From assembly GCA_023458535.1 (NCBI GenBank), contig JAEWYW010000058.1:1-19401 (forward strand): 19,401 bases of DNA, read 5' to 3'. The position numbers were made by a program, and so were the translations under genes. This document shows, one piece after another, positions 1-7,487 of the stretch (the first letter of the stretch is position 1; every line of letters begins with the position of its first letter). The DNA is from Bacteroidota bacterium. GTDB taxonomy: Bacteria; Bacteroidota; Bacteroidia; Flavobacteriales; Weeksellaceae. The notes under the pieces were generated by a model, which saw nothing but the letters and a program-made list of their open reading frames with translations, had not been told where the DNA came from and ran no database searches.

Positions 1-1409
1 TGAGCTTCGATGGCGAATTCCATTGGCAATTTATTGAGGACTTCCTTGCTGAAACCATTCACGATTAAAGCGATCGCTCTTTCGGTATCAATTCCTCGTT
101 GGTTGCAGTAGAAGATTTGATCTTCACCAATTTTCGAAGTGGTCGCTTCGTGCTCTAATTGCGCCGTTGGATCTTTAATTTCAATGTAAGGGAACGTGTG
201 TGCGCCACATTCATTACCCATTAAAAGCGAGTCGCATTGGGAGAAATTTCTAGCTCCTTTTGCTGAAGGCATCACTTTTACCTGTCCACGATATGAATTA
301 TTGGATTTACCAGCCGAAATACCTTTCGAAATAATTGTCGATTTGGTATTTTTTCCAATGTGAATCATTTTTGTACCGGTATCGGCATATTGATGCATGT
401 TGGTTACCGCAATGGAGTAAAATTCACCTACGGAATTGTCGCCTTTCAAGATACATGAAGGATATTTCCACGTTACAGCAGAGCCTGTTTCCACTTGCGT
501 CCAGGAGATTTTCGCGTTTTTCTCGCACAAACCTCGCTTGGTTACAAAGTTGAAAACACCACCTTTACCAGATTCGTCACCCGGATACCAGTTTTGTACG
601 GTTGAATATTTAATTTCGGCATTTTCCATTGCGATAAGCTCTACAACGGCTGCGTGCAACTGATTTTCATCTCTTGAAGGCGCTGTACAACCCTCCAAAT
701 AGGATACATAACTGCCTTCATCAGCAATCACCAAAGTTCTTTCAAACTGACCTGTTCCCGCTTGGTTGATACGGAAATAGGTTGAAAGTTCCATAGGACA
801 TCTCACGCCTTTTGGAATGTAGCAGAAACTTCCGTCGGAAAATACCGCAGAATTTAATGCTGAATAGAAGTTATCGCCTCTCGGAACCACGCTTCCAATG
901 TATTTTTTCACTAGATCTGGGTGATTTTTAATCGCTTCAGAAATAGAACAGAAAATAATTCCTTTTTCCGCCAAGGTATCTTGGAACGTCGTTTTCACGG
1001 AAATGGAATCCATCACAATATCCACAGCAACGCCAGAAAGACGTTTTTGCTCTTCGATGTTGATTCCTAACTTTTCAAAAGTCTTCAAAAGTTCAGGATC
1101 TACCTCATCCAAACTTGCCAATTCTGGTTTTACTTTTGGGGCAGCATAATATCGGATTGCCTGAAAATCAGGCTTTTCGTATTTAATGTTCGCCCAGTTG
1201 GGCTCTTCCATTTTTTGCCAAATTCGAAACGACTCCAAACGCCAGTTCGTCATCCATTCGGGTTCTTCCTTTTTCTCAGAAATCGCACGAACGATATCTT
1301 CATTGAGTCCGATCGGGAAGTCTTCGTAATCGATATTGGTCTCCCAACCGAATTCGTATTTTTTATTTTCGAGATCTACTCGTAGATCGTCTTCTGTGTA
1401 TTTACTCAT
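1..1409 (-). CDS. sufB: Fe-S cluster assembly scaffold SufB (partial, C-terminus cut off)
   Basis: SufB is the cytoplasmic scaffold subunit of the SufBCD complex, on which iron-sulfur clusters are built from sulfur delivered by SufS and with the ATPase SufC. Reading the minus strand from the ATG at 1409 gives an uninterrupted frame to the left edge, about 469 codons. The start is MSKYTEDDLRVDLENKKYEF, a typical SufB N-terminus. Near the cut end it reads CDSLLMGNECGAHTFPYIE, then a QLEHEATTSKIGEDQ-type stretch, YCNQRG and LPMEFAIEA, all hallmarks of the SufB core. SufB proteins are usually about 480 residues, so only roughly the last dozen are missing. It lies 74 nt downstream of the A-type carrier gene on the same strand, so the two probably share a transcript. 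The DNA is visibly richer in G+C than the secretion locus, as expected for a conserved, highly expressed gene. The identification is close to certain. Confidence 0.95.
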   Translation of the reverse strand, partial: MSKYTEDDLRVDLENKKYEFGWETNIDYEDFPIGLNEDIVRAISEKKEEPEWMTNWRLESFRIWQKMEEPNWANIKYEKPDFQAIRYYAAPKVKPELASLDEVDPELLKTFEKLGINIEEQKRLSGVAVDIVMDSISVKTTFQDTLAEKGIIFCSISEAIKNHPDLVKKYIGSVVPRGDNFYSALNSAVFSDGSFCYIPKGVRCPMELSTYFRINQAGTGQFERTLVIADEGSYVSYLEGCTAPSRDENQLHAAVVELIAMENAEIKYSTVQNWYPGDESGKGGVFNFVTKRGLCEKNAKISWTQVETGSAVTWKYPSCILKGDNSVGEFYSIAVTNMHQYADTGTKMIHIGKNTKSTIISKGISAGKSNNSYRGQVKVMPSAKGARNFSQCDSLLMGNECGAHTFPYIEIKDPTAQLEHEATTSKIGEDQIFYCNQRGIDTERAIALIVNGFSKEVLNKLPMEFAIEA

Positions 1410-1417
1410 AATTAAAT

Positions 1418-1445
1418 TTTAGATTTTGAATTTTAGATTTTAGAT
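1418..1445. repeat. 7-bp tandem repeat, four units, between iscA-like gene and sufB
   Basis: Four head-to-tail 7-bp units lie here: TTTAGAT, TTTGAAT, TTTAGAT, TTTAGAT. Three are identical and one differs by two bases. The array sits 9 bp upstream of the sufB start codon, inside the presumed 5' leader of sufB. Such arrays can change copy number by slippage, but whether this one does is unknown. Confidence 0.75.
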
Positions 1446-1483
1446 TAAGAAAGTCTCCAATCCTTTGTCTAAAAATCTCTAAT

Positions 1484-1813
1484 CTACAAACTGAAACTCT
1501 CTCCGCAGCCACAAGTTCTTGAGGCGTTGGGATTGTTAAAAACGAAACCTTTACCATTCAAGCCGCCAGAATACTCCAAGGTGGTTCCTGCCAGATATAA
1601 AATGGATTTTTTCTCCACAACGACTTTTACACCGTTATCTTCAAAAACCTGATCGGTTTCGCCTTTTTGGTTATCAAACTTTAAGACGTACTCAAGACCA
1701 GAACAACCTCCGCTCTTTACGCCCACTCTTATATAATCGGTCTCAGGATTAAAGCCCTCTTCAGTCATTAATTGAGCTGCTTTGGCTTTTGCCTGATCTG
1801 AAACTTTAATCAT
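1484..1813 (-). CDS. A-type iron-sulfur carrier protein (IscA/SufA/ErpA family)
   Basis: This 109-residue cytoplasmic protein belongs to the A-type carriers, which receive Fe-S clusters from the SufBCD scaffold and hand them to target enzymes. The three invariant cysteines are present: Cys37 in GGCSGLEY, and Cys101 and Cys103 in TCGCGESF near the C-terminus. The length matches the family norm of about 105-120 residues. It is the first gene before sufB on the same strand, which fits a suf operon. The start at 1813 is supported by a Bacteroidota-type promoter upstream (1839-1870). Sequence alone does not separate SufA, IscA and ErpA. The suf neighbourhood makes SufA the likely role, so no symbol is assigned. 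Confidence 0.93.
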   Translation of the reverse strand: MIKVSDQAKAKAAQLMTEEGFNPETDYIRVGVKSGGCSGLEYVLKFDNQKGETDQVFEDNGVKVVVEKKSILYLAGTTLEYSGGLNGKGFVFNNPNASRTCGCGESFSL

Positions 1814-1838
1814 TTTTATTTAGAATTAATTTAGTATG

Positions 1839-1870
1839 CAAAGTTAAGACTTAAAAAACTCATAATCAAG
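1839..1870 (-). promoter_or_regulatory. Putative promoter of the iscA-like/sufB operon
   Basis: On the minus strand a TAACTTTG box (plus-strand 1839-1846) fits the Bacteroidota -7 consensus TAnnTTTG. A CTTG (1867-1870) lies 20 nt upstream, the expected distance for the -33 element. The -7 box is 25 bp upstream of the iscA-like ATG. It is one arm of an 11-bp inverted repeat whose other arm is at 1910-1920. The call rests on consensus matching only. Confidence 0.55.
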
Positions 1871-1909
1871 TTTGGAATTTTATTTTAACTATAATTATTA
1901 TAGCTTGTT

Positions 1910-1917
1910 TAACTTTG
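1910..1917 (+). promoter_or_regulatory. Putative -7 promoter box for the GLPGLI gene
   Basis: TAACTTTG matches the Bacteroidota TAnnTTTG element and lies 39 bp upstream of the ATG at 1957. No TTTG/TTG-like -33 element is found 19-21 nt upstream, so the promoter is weaker or incomplete. The box and the next three bases mirror the iscA-side box exactly. Confidence 0.35.
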
Positions 1918-1956
1918 CATAAAAGCCCTTATCCAATAAAGAAATTTAGCATTAAT

Positions 1957-2817
1957 ATGAAAAAACTAGCAATTCTCATTACATTAATATCATTCAACTT
2001 CAGCTATTCCCAAATTAACCGCTTCGTTTATCAAGTCAGCATGAAATTGGACTCTACAGATAAAAAGAACATTAAAACAGAAGAGGTATATTTAGATATT
2101 TCGCCAGAAAAGACAATGTTTTATTCTGAGAATCGAATAAAATGAGATTCAGTTTTAAAAGCGAATTTCCAAAATGGTGAAATGAGAAGTTTTAACAGAG
2201 ATCAAATGGAAGCTTTGAGAAGTAATATTTCTTACACCATTGAGAAGGATAAGAAGAGTCAAAAACTTATGTTCAAAGACCGAATTGGTAGAGATATGTA
2301 TTCATATGAGGAAGAACGACCAATCAATTGGATGATGTCTTCAGAAACATCAAAAATTGGTGATTACAAAGTGCAAAAGGCAACTACTGATTTTGCTGGT
2401 AGAAAATGGATAGCTTGGTTTACAACTGATTTACCATATCAAGATGGACCTTATAAATTTGGCGGACTGCCAGGTTTGATTATAAAAGTGGAAGATTCTG
2501 CGGGTTATTATTCTTTTGATCTGATGAAAAATTACAAAATTAACGATTTTGCTGATGTTACAACGAGAGGTAACACCATCAAGGTGAAGCGCAAGGATTT
2601 TGAAAATCAGCAGTCAAAGTTCAGCAAAGATCCTATATCTTATATCTCCCAAAGCATGGGGAATAACGGAGGTGGAAGATCATTTGCAGGAGCAGGAGCA
2701 CCAGCCGCGCCTATGAGAGCCTCTGGAGCACGAAACGATAATCCCGATATGCGAAAAAGAATGGAAGAGAGAATAAAGCAGGAGATAAAAAGCAATAATA
2801 ACCCTATTGAAAGATAG
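1957..2817 (+). pseudogene. GLPGLI-family exported protein, interrupted by an in-frame TGA
   Basis: Read as one frame, this would encode about 286 residues of a GLPGLI-family protein, a Bacteroidota family of exported proteins of unknown function. The start MKKLAILITLISFNFSYSQ is a clear signal peptide, with cleavage expected near the SYSQ. The family signature GGLPGLI is at about residues 169-175. The middle is typical of the family (YSFDLMKNYKIND), and the C-terminus is basic and Met/Arg rich. Codon 63 (2143-2145) is TGA. The frame stays the same on both sides, and family-like sequence (FYSENRIK before, DSVLKANFQNGEM after) continues straight across. One base change, for example TCA to TGA, would explain it. 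The product is probably truncated to 62 residues, unless translation restarts at the ATG at 2182 without a signal peptide. A sequencing error is the alternative. It is not related to the secretion genes. Confidence 0.85.
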
Positions 2818-2827
2818 GATTATAAAC

Positions 2828-2859
2828 AGCCGATGAGAAAGCTATCTTATCGGCTTTTT
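2828..2859 (+). terminator. Intrinsic terminator after the GLPGLI gene
   Basis: AGCCGATGAGA (2828-2838) pairs with TCTTATCGGCT (2845-2855) around a 6-nt loop, giving an 11-bp stem with one G-U pair. A T-run (2855-2859) follows on the plus strand. It lies 11 nt after the GLPGLI stop codon and just before the convergent lipoprotein gene ends at 2861. On the minus strand the following T-tract is poor, so it mainly serves the plus strand. Confidence 0.8.
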
Positions 2860-2860
2860 A

Positions 2861-3322
2861 TTACTTATCGGTAAAAGTTGGGGCGTTTTTTACGGTTTGA
2901 AAGTGAGCATTTAGTTCTTTAGCAAAAATTTGATAATCCTGAAGAGGTTCCAGATACACCTTTGCTGAATCTCTATTTTTGGACACATTTAAATCGTAAT
3001 TTGAAAAAAAGATAAATGGCAAAGCTATACTATCATTGCCTTTCAGTATTTTTCCCCCAGAAATTTTATAGATATACAAAGGAGTTTCTGAAATCTTACT
3101 CGAGCTGTCCATTAATTTTACTTGATTGGTAAGTAAAACAGCAGTACTCTTGTCGAAGGCCAATTCGGGATCCATAAAAGTTCTTTCTAGCTGTTCCTTC
3201 TTTTTGCCTGCATAGATGTCTTCTTTAAAAACATCTGGTCTTTCATATTCTTTTTTGCAACCAATAAGCGCAAAAAAAGAGATGACAGCAAGAAAAACAT
3301 TTGTATTTTTACAATTCTTCAT
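2861..3322 (-). CDS. Small lipoprotein downstream of tssC, candidate TssQ
   Basis: The 153-residue product begins MKNCKNTNVFLAVISFFALIGC, a lipoprotein signal with lipobox LIGC and lipidated Cys22. The mature part starts KKEYERPD and is hydrophilic, with no membrane segment and no enzymatic motif that I recognise. It follows tssC on the same strand after 93 nt and is the last gene of the minus-strand arm. The Bacteroidota T6SS membrane complex is known to contain five parts, TssN, Q, O, P and R. TssN, O, P and R have candidates here, and as I recall TssQ is a small lipoprotein, so this gene is a candidate for TssQ. That assignment is positional inference, not recognised homology. A strong terminator-like hairpin sits between tssC and this gene, so its expression may be low or separately controlled. 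No promoter box was found in the gap. An unrelated periplasmic lipoprotein is the alternative. Confidence 0.7.
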   Translation of the reverse strand: MKNCKNTNVFLAVISFFALIGCKKEYERPDVFKEDIYAGKKKEQLERTFMDPELAFDKSTAVLLTNQVKLMDSSSKISETPLYIYKISGGKILKGNDSIALPFIFFSNYDLNVSKNRDSAKVYLEPLQDYQIFAKELNAHFQTVKNAPTFTDK

Positions 3323-3323
3323 A

Positions 3324-3384
3324 GATAAAAAAAAATTAAAAAAAGGGAAATTTACCTCGCAAGCATGTGAGCATAAATTTCCCT
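3324..3384 (-). terminator. Intrinsic terminator or attenuator between tssC and the lipoprotein gene
   Basis: A perfect 11-bp inverted repeat, AGGGAAATTTA (3344-3354) and TAAATTTCCCT (3374-3384), encloses a 19-nt loop with a further partial stem. In the minus-strand transcript it is followed directly by seven Ts and a long T-rich tract (3327-3343), a textbook intrinsic terminator. It comes 31 nt after the tssC stop, and its T-tract runs up to the lipoprotein ATG at 3322. It should end most sheath transcripts and leave the lipoprotein gene to read-through. Confidence 0.8.
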
Positions 3385-3415
3385 AGAATTTTATTGTAGA
3401 TAAAATTTTTAAAAA

Positions 3416-4777
3416 TTATTCCTGCATGTATTCAGCATCCCATTCGTTACCATCGTCACCTTTGTGACCATCAAGTTTAATAACGAAACTTTTAGTTGGG
3501 AAATAAGGCGTCATTCTGATATCTAACCAAACTCTATCTTTATTAACTCTATCTTGCTCAAATCTTACGATTTTAAACTTTTCAATTAATTTGTCTGGAC
3601 CTTTAATATCATCAAGGAATCTTACGATTTGTTTTCTTAAATCGTCTTCGTTCTTAGCGTTCCAGTTTTCGAAAGCTCTTCTGTTTAAGAAATCCAATAG
3701 AACCTTGGTAACATAATCGAAAACTCTTACTACAGAATATGTTTGCAAACCGATATTATCACCTGTAAATAGTGTTTTAGCAGAGAATGCCATGATTTTA
3801 CCGTATTCATTCACCATTGGCACCAATCCCATCTTTTCAAGTTGTGAAATTTCACTTTTCTTCAAGTCAAATTTTACAGAATCAACTTCGTTGATGTTAC
3901 CATGCTTTTTACCGGCTGCCACTTGCGACATCAATGTTTTATAGATTTTTCCTGCTAAAGATGTAGATGGCGGAAGGTCAACATTCTCCTCCTCACCTAC
4001 TTCTTCTGCTTTTCCTCTACCAACAAGCCAGTTACACGTCATAATTACATTACTTCTGTGCAATTCTCCTCCCGTAAGATTCGCAGAATGGAACAGGTCC
4101 ACAACATCATCTGGTTTGTCTAAATTAGCAAAATCCGTCAACAACATCACTTTATTTTCGTTACAGATTTTTGCCCACTTCTCTATCACCTTATTAGACC
4201 CCAAGTATCCTGGGAGAGCCAAAAGTGAGTAGTTATCTCTAAGGTCCAATCTGTCATAATTCTGTTTGAACTCATCTGCAATGGTATCAATAAACAAAGG
4301 ATTGTCCAAATCTGCCATCTGTTCTAGGGTTGCATTTACAATACTCACATTGTCAACTTTGTCTTGCTCTGTATTTTTATAGAATTGCGCGATAGTTCTG
4401 TAAGAAGTTTCAAGCTCACGTGTAGTATCTAAAGCATTTTTAAGGTTTTTCTTAAGATTACTTTCTGCAGAGACAGCTTTGGTTTTACACATTTCAGCCA
4501 TCTTCTCAGAATTTTCATTGTCCTCAAGAAGGTCTATCCAAAGGTTAATCTTCTGTAAAAGATCTTTTCTTTCAGTAGCTTTATTAGCATCGTTTAGAAA
4601 GATTTCTTTTCTTGCTTTTCTGGTAGGGTTCATATTAGCGATGCCGTCTACTACAGATTCAACAAAATTGAATCCACCAACTTTGTTCAGTTCGTTTAGG
4701 GCATTGCCTTTTTGCTGTTTAAATTCTTGCTGCTGGGTACCTTGTTGTCCTTGTACAGCCTGTTGTTTGTTATCCAT
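3416..4777 (-). CDS. tssC: T6SS contractile sheath large subunit TssC
   Basis: TssC pairs with TssB to form the cytoplasmic contractile sheath that drives the T6SS tube out of the cell. The product is 453 residues, in the usual range for TssC (about 450-500). Family-like features are an N-terminal region with NFVESVVDGIANMNPTRKAR, a central stretch RLDLRDNYSLLALPGYLGSN, and a C-terminal part with FLDDIKGPDKLIEKFKIVRFEQD and VWLDIRMTPYFPTKSFVIKL, the sheath strand and handle region. The first 25 residues are unusually glutamine rich (about ten Gln), probably a flexible tail. It lies 25 nt downstream of tssB and is followed by a terminator. The pair order tssB-tssC is conserved across T6SSs. 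Identification uses the recognised sheath C-terminus and gene order. Confidence 0.9.
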   Translation of the reverse strand: MDNKQQAVQGQQGTQQQEFKQQKGNALNELNKVGGFNFVESVVDGIANMNPTRKARKEIFLNDANKATERKDLLQKINLWIDLLEDNENSEKMAEMCKTKAVSAESNLKKNLKNALDTTRELETSYRTIAQFYKNTEQDKVDNVSIVNATLEQMADLDNPLFIDTIADEFKQNYDRLDLRDNYSLLALPGYLGSNKVIEKWAKICNENKVMLLTDFANLDKPDDVVDLFHSANLTGGELHRSNVIMTCNWLVGRGKAEEVGEEENVDLPPSTSLAGKIYKTLMSQVAAGKKHGNINEVDSVKFDLKKSEISQLEKMGLVPMVNEYGKIMAFSAKTLFTGDNIGLQTYSVVRVFDYVTKVLLDFLNRRAFENWNAKNEDDLRKQIVRFLDDIKGPDKLIEKFKIVRFEQDRVNKDRVWLDIRMTPYFPTKSFVIKLDGHKGDDGNEWDAEYMQE

Positions 4778-4802
4778 CTCTATATTTTTTTAAGGACAAT
4801 AA

Positions 4803-5249
4803 TTATTTTTCTAATTCTTGAGCTACTTCTCTCAACACCTCTACCAAAGCAGATTTTGTTTGCTCGTTTTCCAATACATTTTTCAAAATTTTATTGGTTT
4901 TCAACTGCCTTAAAATTTTATTGTATTGCTCTTGTTCTACGCTTAACTGCTTTAAATATTCAGAATTTTGAGTAATGTTCTTTGGTGTGAAATCTCCTAA
5001 ATTTTGAAATCTAAATTCTTCATCAACGATAGTTCCGTCTTCAGATTCGTGACTAACATTAATTGCTGGTTGATAATGACGAAAAACGTCCTCAACAGTC
5101 TTTAAACCTTTCACAATCTCTGGAATAAAAGGCTCATCAGCAGTTAATTTACTTACCAACAGGGTTCTATTTTCTTGTATTTCTTGAATTGCTTCATTGG
5201 CGTCAACCTTAATCTCGTTACCTCCAACGCCATAATTAAACATTGCCAT
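4803..5249 (-). CDS. tssB: T6SS contractile sheath small subunit TssB
   Basis: TssB is the small sheath subunit that assembles with TssC around the Hcp tube. The 148-residue product contains the family motif EFRFQNLGDFTPKNI in its middle, matching the conserved core (F-x-sl-dDF-P) of TssB proteins. The C-terminal half is a long charged helix rich in Glu, Gln and Lys (residues about 95-148), as expected for the segment that interlocks with TssC and is read by ClpV. MAMFNYGVGG is taken as the start because no in-frame upstream ATG is close by. It is separated from tssK by 135 nt, the widest gap in this arm apart from the divergent centre. That gap holds a short palindrome, so tssBC may have a promoter of its own. 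Confidence 0.92.
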   Translation of the reverse strand: MAMFNYGVGGNEIKVDANEAIQEIQENRTLLVSKLTADEPFIPEIVKGLKTVEDVFRHYQPAINVSHESEDGTIVDEEFRFQNLGDFTPKNITQNSEYLKQLSVEQEQYNKILRQLKTNKILKNVLENEQTKSALVEVLREVAQELEK

Positions 5250-5331
5250 AATAATTTATTGTATTTATGTTTTATTTTACTTTATCCTTTAAAAATATAA
5301 AAAAAATGAGGTTCTACAAAATTGATTGTTA

Positions 5332-5347
5332 AAGTTTTACAAAACTT
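5332..5347. repeat. 16-bp palindrome in the tssK-tssB gap
   Basis: AAGTTTTAC followed by AAAACTT forms 7-bp arms with a 2-bp centre. It lies about 83 bp upstream of the tssB start. It could be an operator for a dimeric regulator, such as the LuxR-type protein of this locus, but no second copy was seen upstream of clpV or the regulator gene. AT-rich palindromes arise easily by chance in this DNA. Confidence 0.4.
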
Positions 5348-5384
5348 AATGTAATCGTTTTTATTTCATTTTTTTGCTGATTGC

Positions 5385-6530
5385 TTAATCTATAACACTC
5401 CAGCCTTTTTTAGGATCTATATTTGATTTTACTTGTTGTTCGTTCACAATAATACTTTCTTTTCTCTGACCGATATAATCCAGCTCGCTTAGCTTGCCAA
5501 AGATGATCTCTAAACTTTTTAACATCTGAGAAATATTGAAGAAAGCTTCTCCCGAATTGTGATGATCGTAATTGATTTCAGCCACTGCAGTTAACTGGTT
5601 AAGAAGTGTGTGCGGTGCAACCTCACTCCATTCCAAACTATAATTTAGCATTTCTTCCAACTCTGCAGAGACCATTAATTGTGTATCATTGTAAAGTTTC
5701 AAAGCTAATTTTGCGAAAATATCCATCAGGAAAATGGGTGGCTGATGCAGAACTACGTTTCTGAATCTGAAATAATTATCACCAACATTATCAATAAGTG
5801 TTTTGCATAGCGTTTTTACGTTCTGCGCAAGTGCTGTATTTTGGTTTTTATGAGCCGCCTTCTGAATAATTTTAAAGGTGTATTGTCTTAAATTACTCAT
5901 AGAAGTGGTGTAAGAATTGAAATATTCTACCAACTTAGGATGACTCTCAACGGAAGCACATGGCGGAATAAAATTCGGATCAATCTGTGCGATATTTGAA
6001 ATGATACTTACTTTGCCCAGTACCAAATAATTTCCTCCAGAATAACTGCTGTTCAAAATCGCTGTATTTACCAGCTCAATTTTATAGTGTGGCTTGGTGT
6101 AAGGATGTCTTGGAGGAATTTCTTCAGAATCTATTTCACCGAAGGGAATTTTTTCAAAGGGGTTTACGGACGCTAAAACGTAATATTCTCCATCTGCTTC
6201 ATCAGATGAATTTCCCGATGATTTAGACAGAGATCGAATGTTTACTTTATAATCGCTAAGCTCAATTCTGTAACCTGCAAGTGTTATTGCGGCGCATTTT
6301 TTAATGACCAATTCTGCATCATTGGTTGCTGTATTGTAGATTTCGTAAATGGCTTTATCAGCATGCGGATCTGCATTAGGCAAAATACCATAATTGAAAT
6401 TATTAATTTGTAGTGAATTGGAATCTCTAATAGAGTCTATCACAAAATTATCCTGCTCCACAAGATGCTGCTGTGAGATTTTCATCCCATCAACCCAGTT
6501 TACAGGATAGTGTTTGATTGGCTGTATCAT
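5385..6530 (-). CDS. tssK: T6SS baseplate adaptor TssK
   Basis: TssK links the cytoplasmic baseplate (TssEFG) to the membrane complex. The 381-residue product opens with HYPVNWVDGMKISQQHLVEQ. This matches the family start in which a hydrophobic stretch with W, a 'GM' and an acidic/Q-rich helix (consensus WxeGmfl-pqHfq) precede the shell domain. The rest has alternating beta segments (ASVNPFEKIPFGEIDSEEIP, then PHYKIELVNTAIL) and a C-terminal helical part, in agreement with TssK architecture. It is shorter than proteobacterial TssK (about 440-450), which is usual for T6SS-iii. It follows tssN by only 11 nt, so the two are probably transcribed together. In Bacteroidota, TssN is thought to take over the docking role that TssL/TssM play elsewhere. 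Confidence 0.85.
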   Translation of the reverse strand: MIQPIKHYPVNWVDGMKISQQHLVEQDNFVIDSIRDSNSLQINNFNYGILPNADPHADKAIYEIYNTATNDAELVIKKCAAITLAGYRIELSDYKVNIRSLSKSSGNSSDEADGEYYVLASVNPFEKIPFGEIDSEEIPPRHPYTKPHYKIELVNTAILNSSYSGGNYLVLGKVSIISNIAQIDPNFIPPCASVESHPKLVEYFNSYTTSMSNLRQYTFKIIQKAAHKNQNTALAQNVKTLCKTLIDNVGDNYFRFRNVVLHQPPIFLMDIFAKLALKLYNDTQLMVSAELEEMLNYSLEWSEVAPHTLLNQLTAVAEINYDHHNSGEAFFNISQMLKSLEIIFGKLSELDYIGQRKESIIVNEQQVKSNIDPKKGWSVID

Positions 6531-6541
6531 AAATGTTTTTT

Positions 6542-7447
6542 TTAAGAAATATTGTTTGTTCTACCTTCTTCCTGATGACGGATAACTCTTTTACAAATAA
6601 TAACTTGGTTTTCGGTAATATTATTGGAGGTGATGTCTTGCTCGAAATCTATATATTTTCTGAAGCTGAAGAATGATTTTTTTACATAAAATATCCAGTA
6701 ATAGGGTTCGTTGCTGGAGTCAATCAAATCTATAGTACCATTAGGGTTTTTATGGTTATAATCATCCACAACTCTATAAAACCAGTCGCCAAAGGTTACT
6801 CCTGTAGGAAGTGTTTTGGCTTTTATTAAAAAACGTTGACTGTCTTCTACTTTTTTGCTCAATTCAACATTTAATACCATTAATCTATCAAAATCGACGC
6901 CTTCAAAATTGAATGGTTTTTTATCGGGATCAAAGCGCCATGTTTTGTATATATCAAAAGGAATACTGATGAACTGCAGATAACAGTAGTAAAATACCAA
7001 TGGAATTACAAATGCCAACATGCTGGAGGCTGCCCAATACTCATTTCCTTGTCCGAAGCTGATCCAACGGAAAATAATCACATATAGAAACCCTCCAAAT
7101 AGTATACAGGTTAGCGACAAAATGCTCTCAAACAAAATAGACATGCCCATGGATTTGATGTGGCGTCTGAAATATTTATGCATGAGATTGACATGTACAA
7201 TGCCGAGACAAATAAATACAACTTGAGAGATTAAATATCCATACGGATTGAAGGTATTTCCATCAAACCCCAAAAAGCCCAATAATGAAAGGGTTAAACC
7301 ACCAAGCAGCACATATACAATGATATGCTTGAATTTTATAGCGGGTCTATTTTTTCTTATTAAGTTCATGATAAATACCAATACCACCATCATCAGGGGC
7401 ATAAGTAAATATCTTAGAAAAACTGATTTAATAGAGGATACCTCCAT
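6542..7447 (-). CDS. tssN: T6SS-iii membrane-complex protein TssN
   Basis: TssN is specific to Bacteroidota T6SSs and joins the inner-membrane complex to the baseplate. The 301-residue product has an N-terminal membrane half with about five hydrophobic segments (residues about 8-29, 40-62, 69-88, 101-125 and 136-160). A soluble, presumably cytoplasmic domain follows (about 165-301) with DIYKTWRFDPDKKPFNFEGVDF and KTLPTGVTFGDWFYRVVDDYN. This split of a polytopic half and a soluble half is what is known for TssN. It sits between tssG and tssK. The assignment rests on topology, C-terminal sequence character and position. No other family I know fits. Confidence 0.8.
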   Translation of the reverse strand: MEVSSIKSVFLRYLLMPLMMVVLVFIMNLIRKNRPAIKFKHIIVYVLLGGLTLSLLGFLGFDGNTFNPYGYLISQVVFICLGIVHVNLMHKYFRRHIKSMGMSILFESILSLTCILFGGFLYVIIFRWISFGQGNEYWAASSMLAFVIPLVFYYCYLQFISIPFDIYKTWRFDPDKKPFNFEGVDFDRLMVLNVELSKKVEDSQRFLIKAKTLPTGVTFGDWFYRVVDDYNHKNPNGTIDLIDSSNEPYYWIFYVKKSFFSFRKYIDFEQDITSNNITENQVIICKRVIRHQEEGRTNNIS

Positions 7448-7487
7448 AATATTGTTAGTTGAGTTGAATTGTTAAATTTAATACTTT

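Noticed and set aside
335..663. Two overlapping plus-strand frames of about 72-75 residues
   Set aside because: They are antisense to a well-conserved sufB coding region and show no recognisable protein features.
2182..2817. Separate gene starting at the ATG at 2182
   Set aside because: It is in the same frame as the signal-peptide part upstream, lacks its own export signal, and contains the GLPGLI motif. It is the downstream part of a broken gene.
4479..4793. Plus-strand open frame of 104 residues with hydrophobic and Cys-rich sequence
   Set aside because: It lies antisense within tssC. The composition reflects the reverse complement of charged, Gln-rich coding sequence, and there is no promoter or family resemblance.
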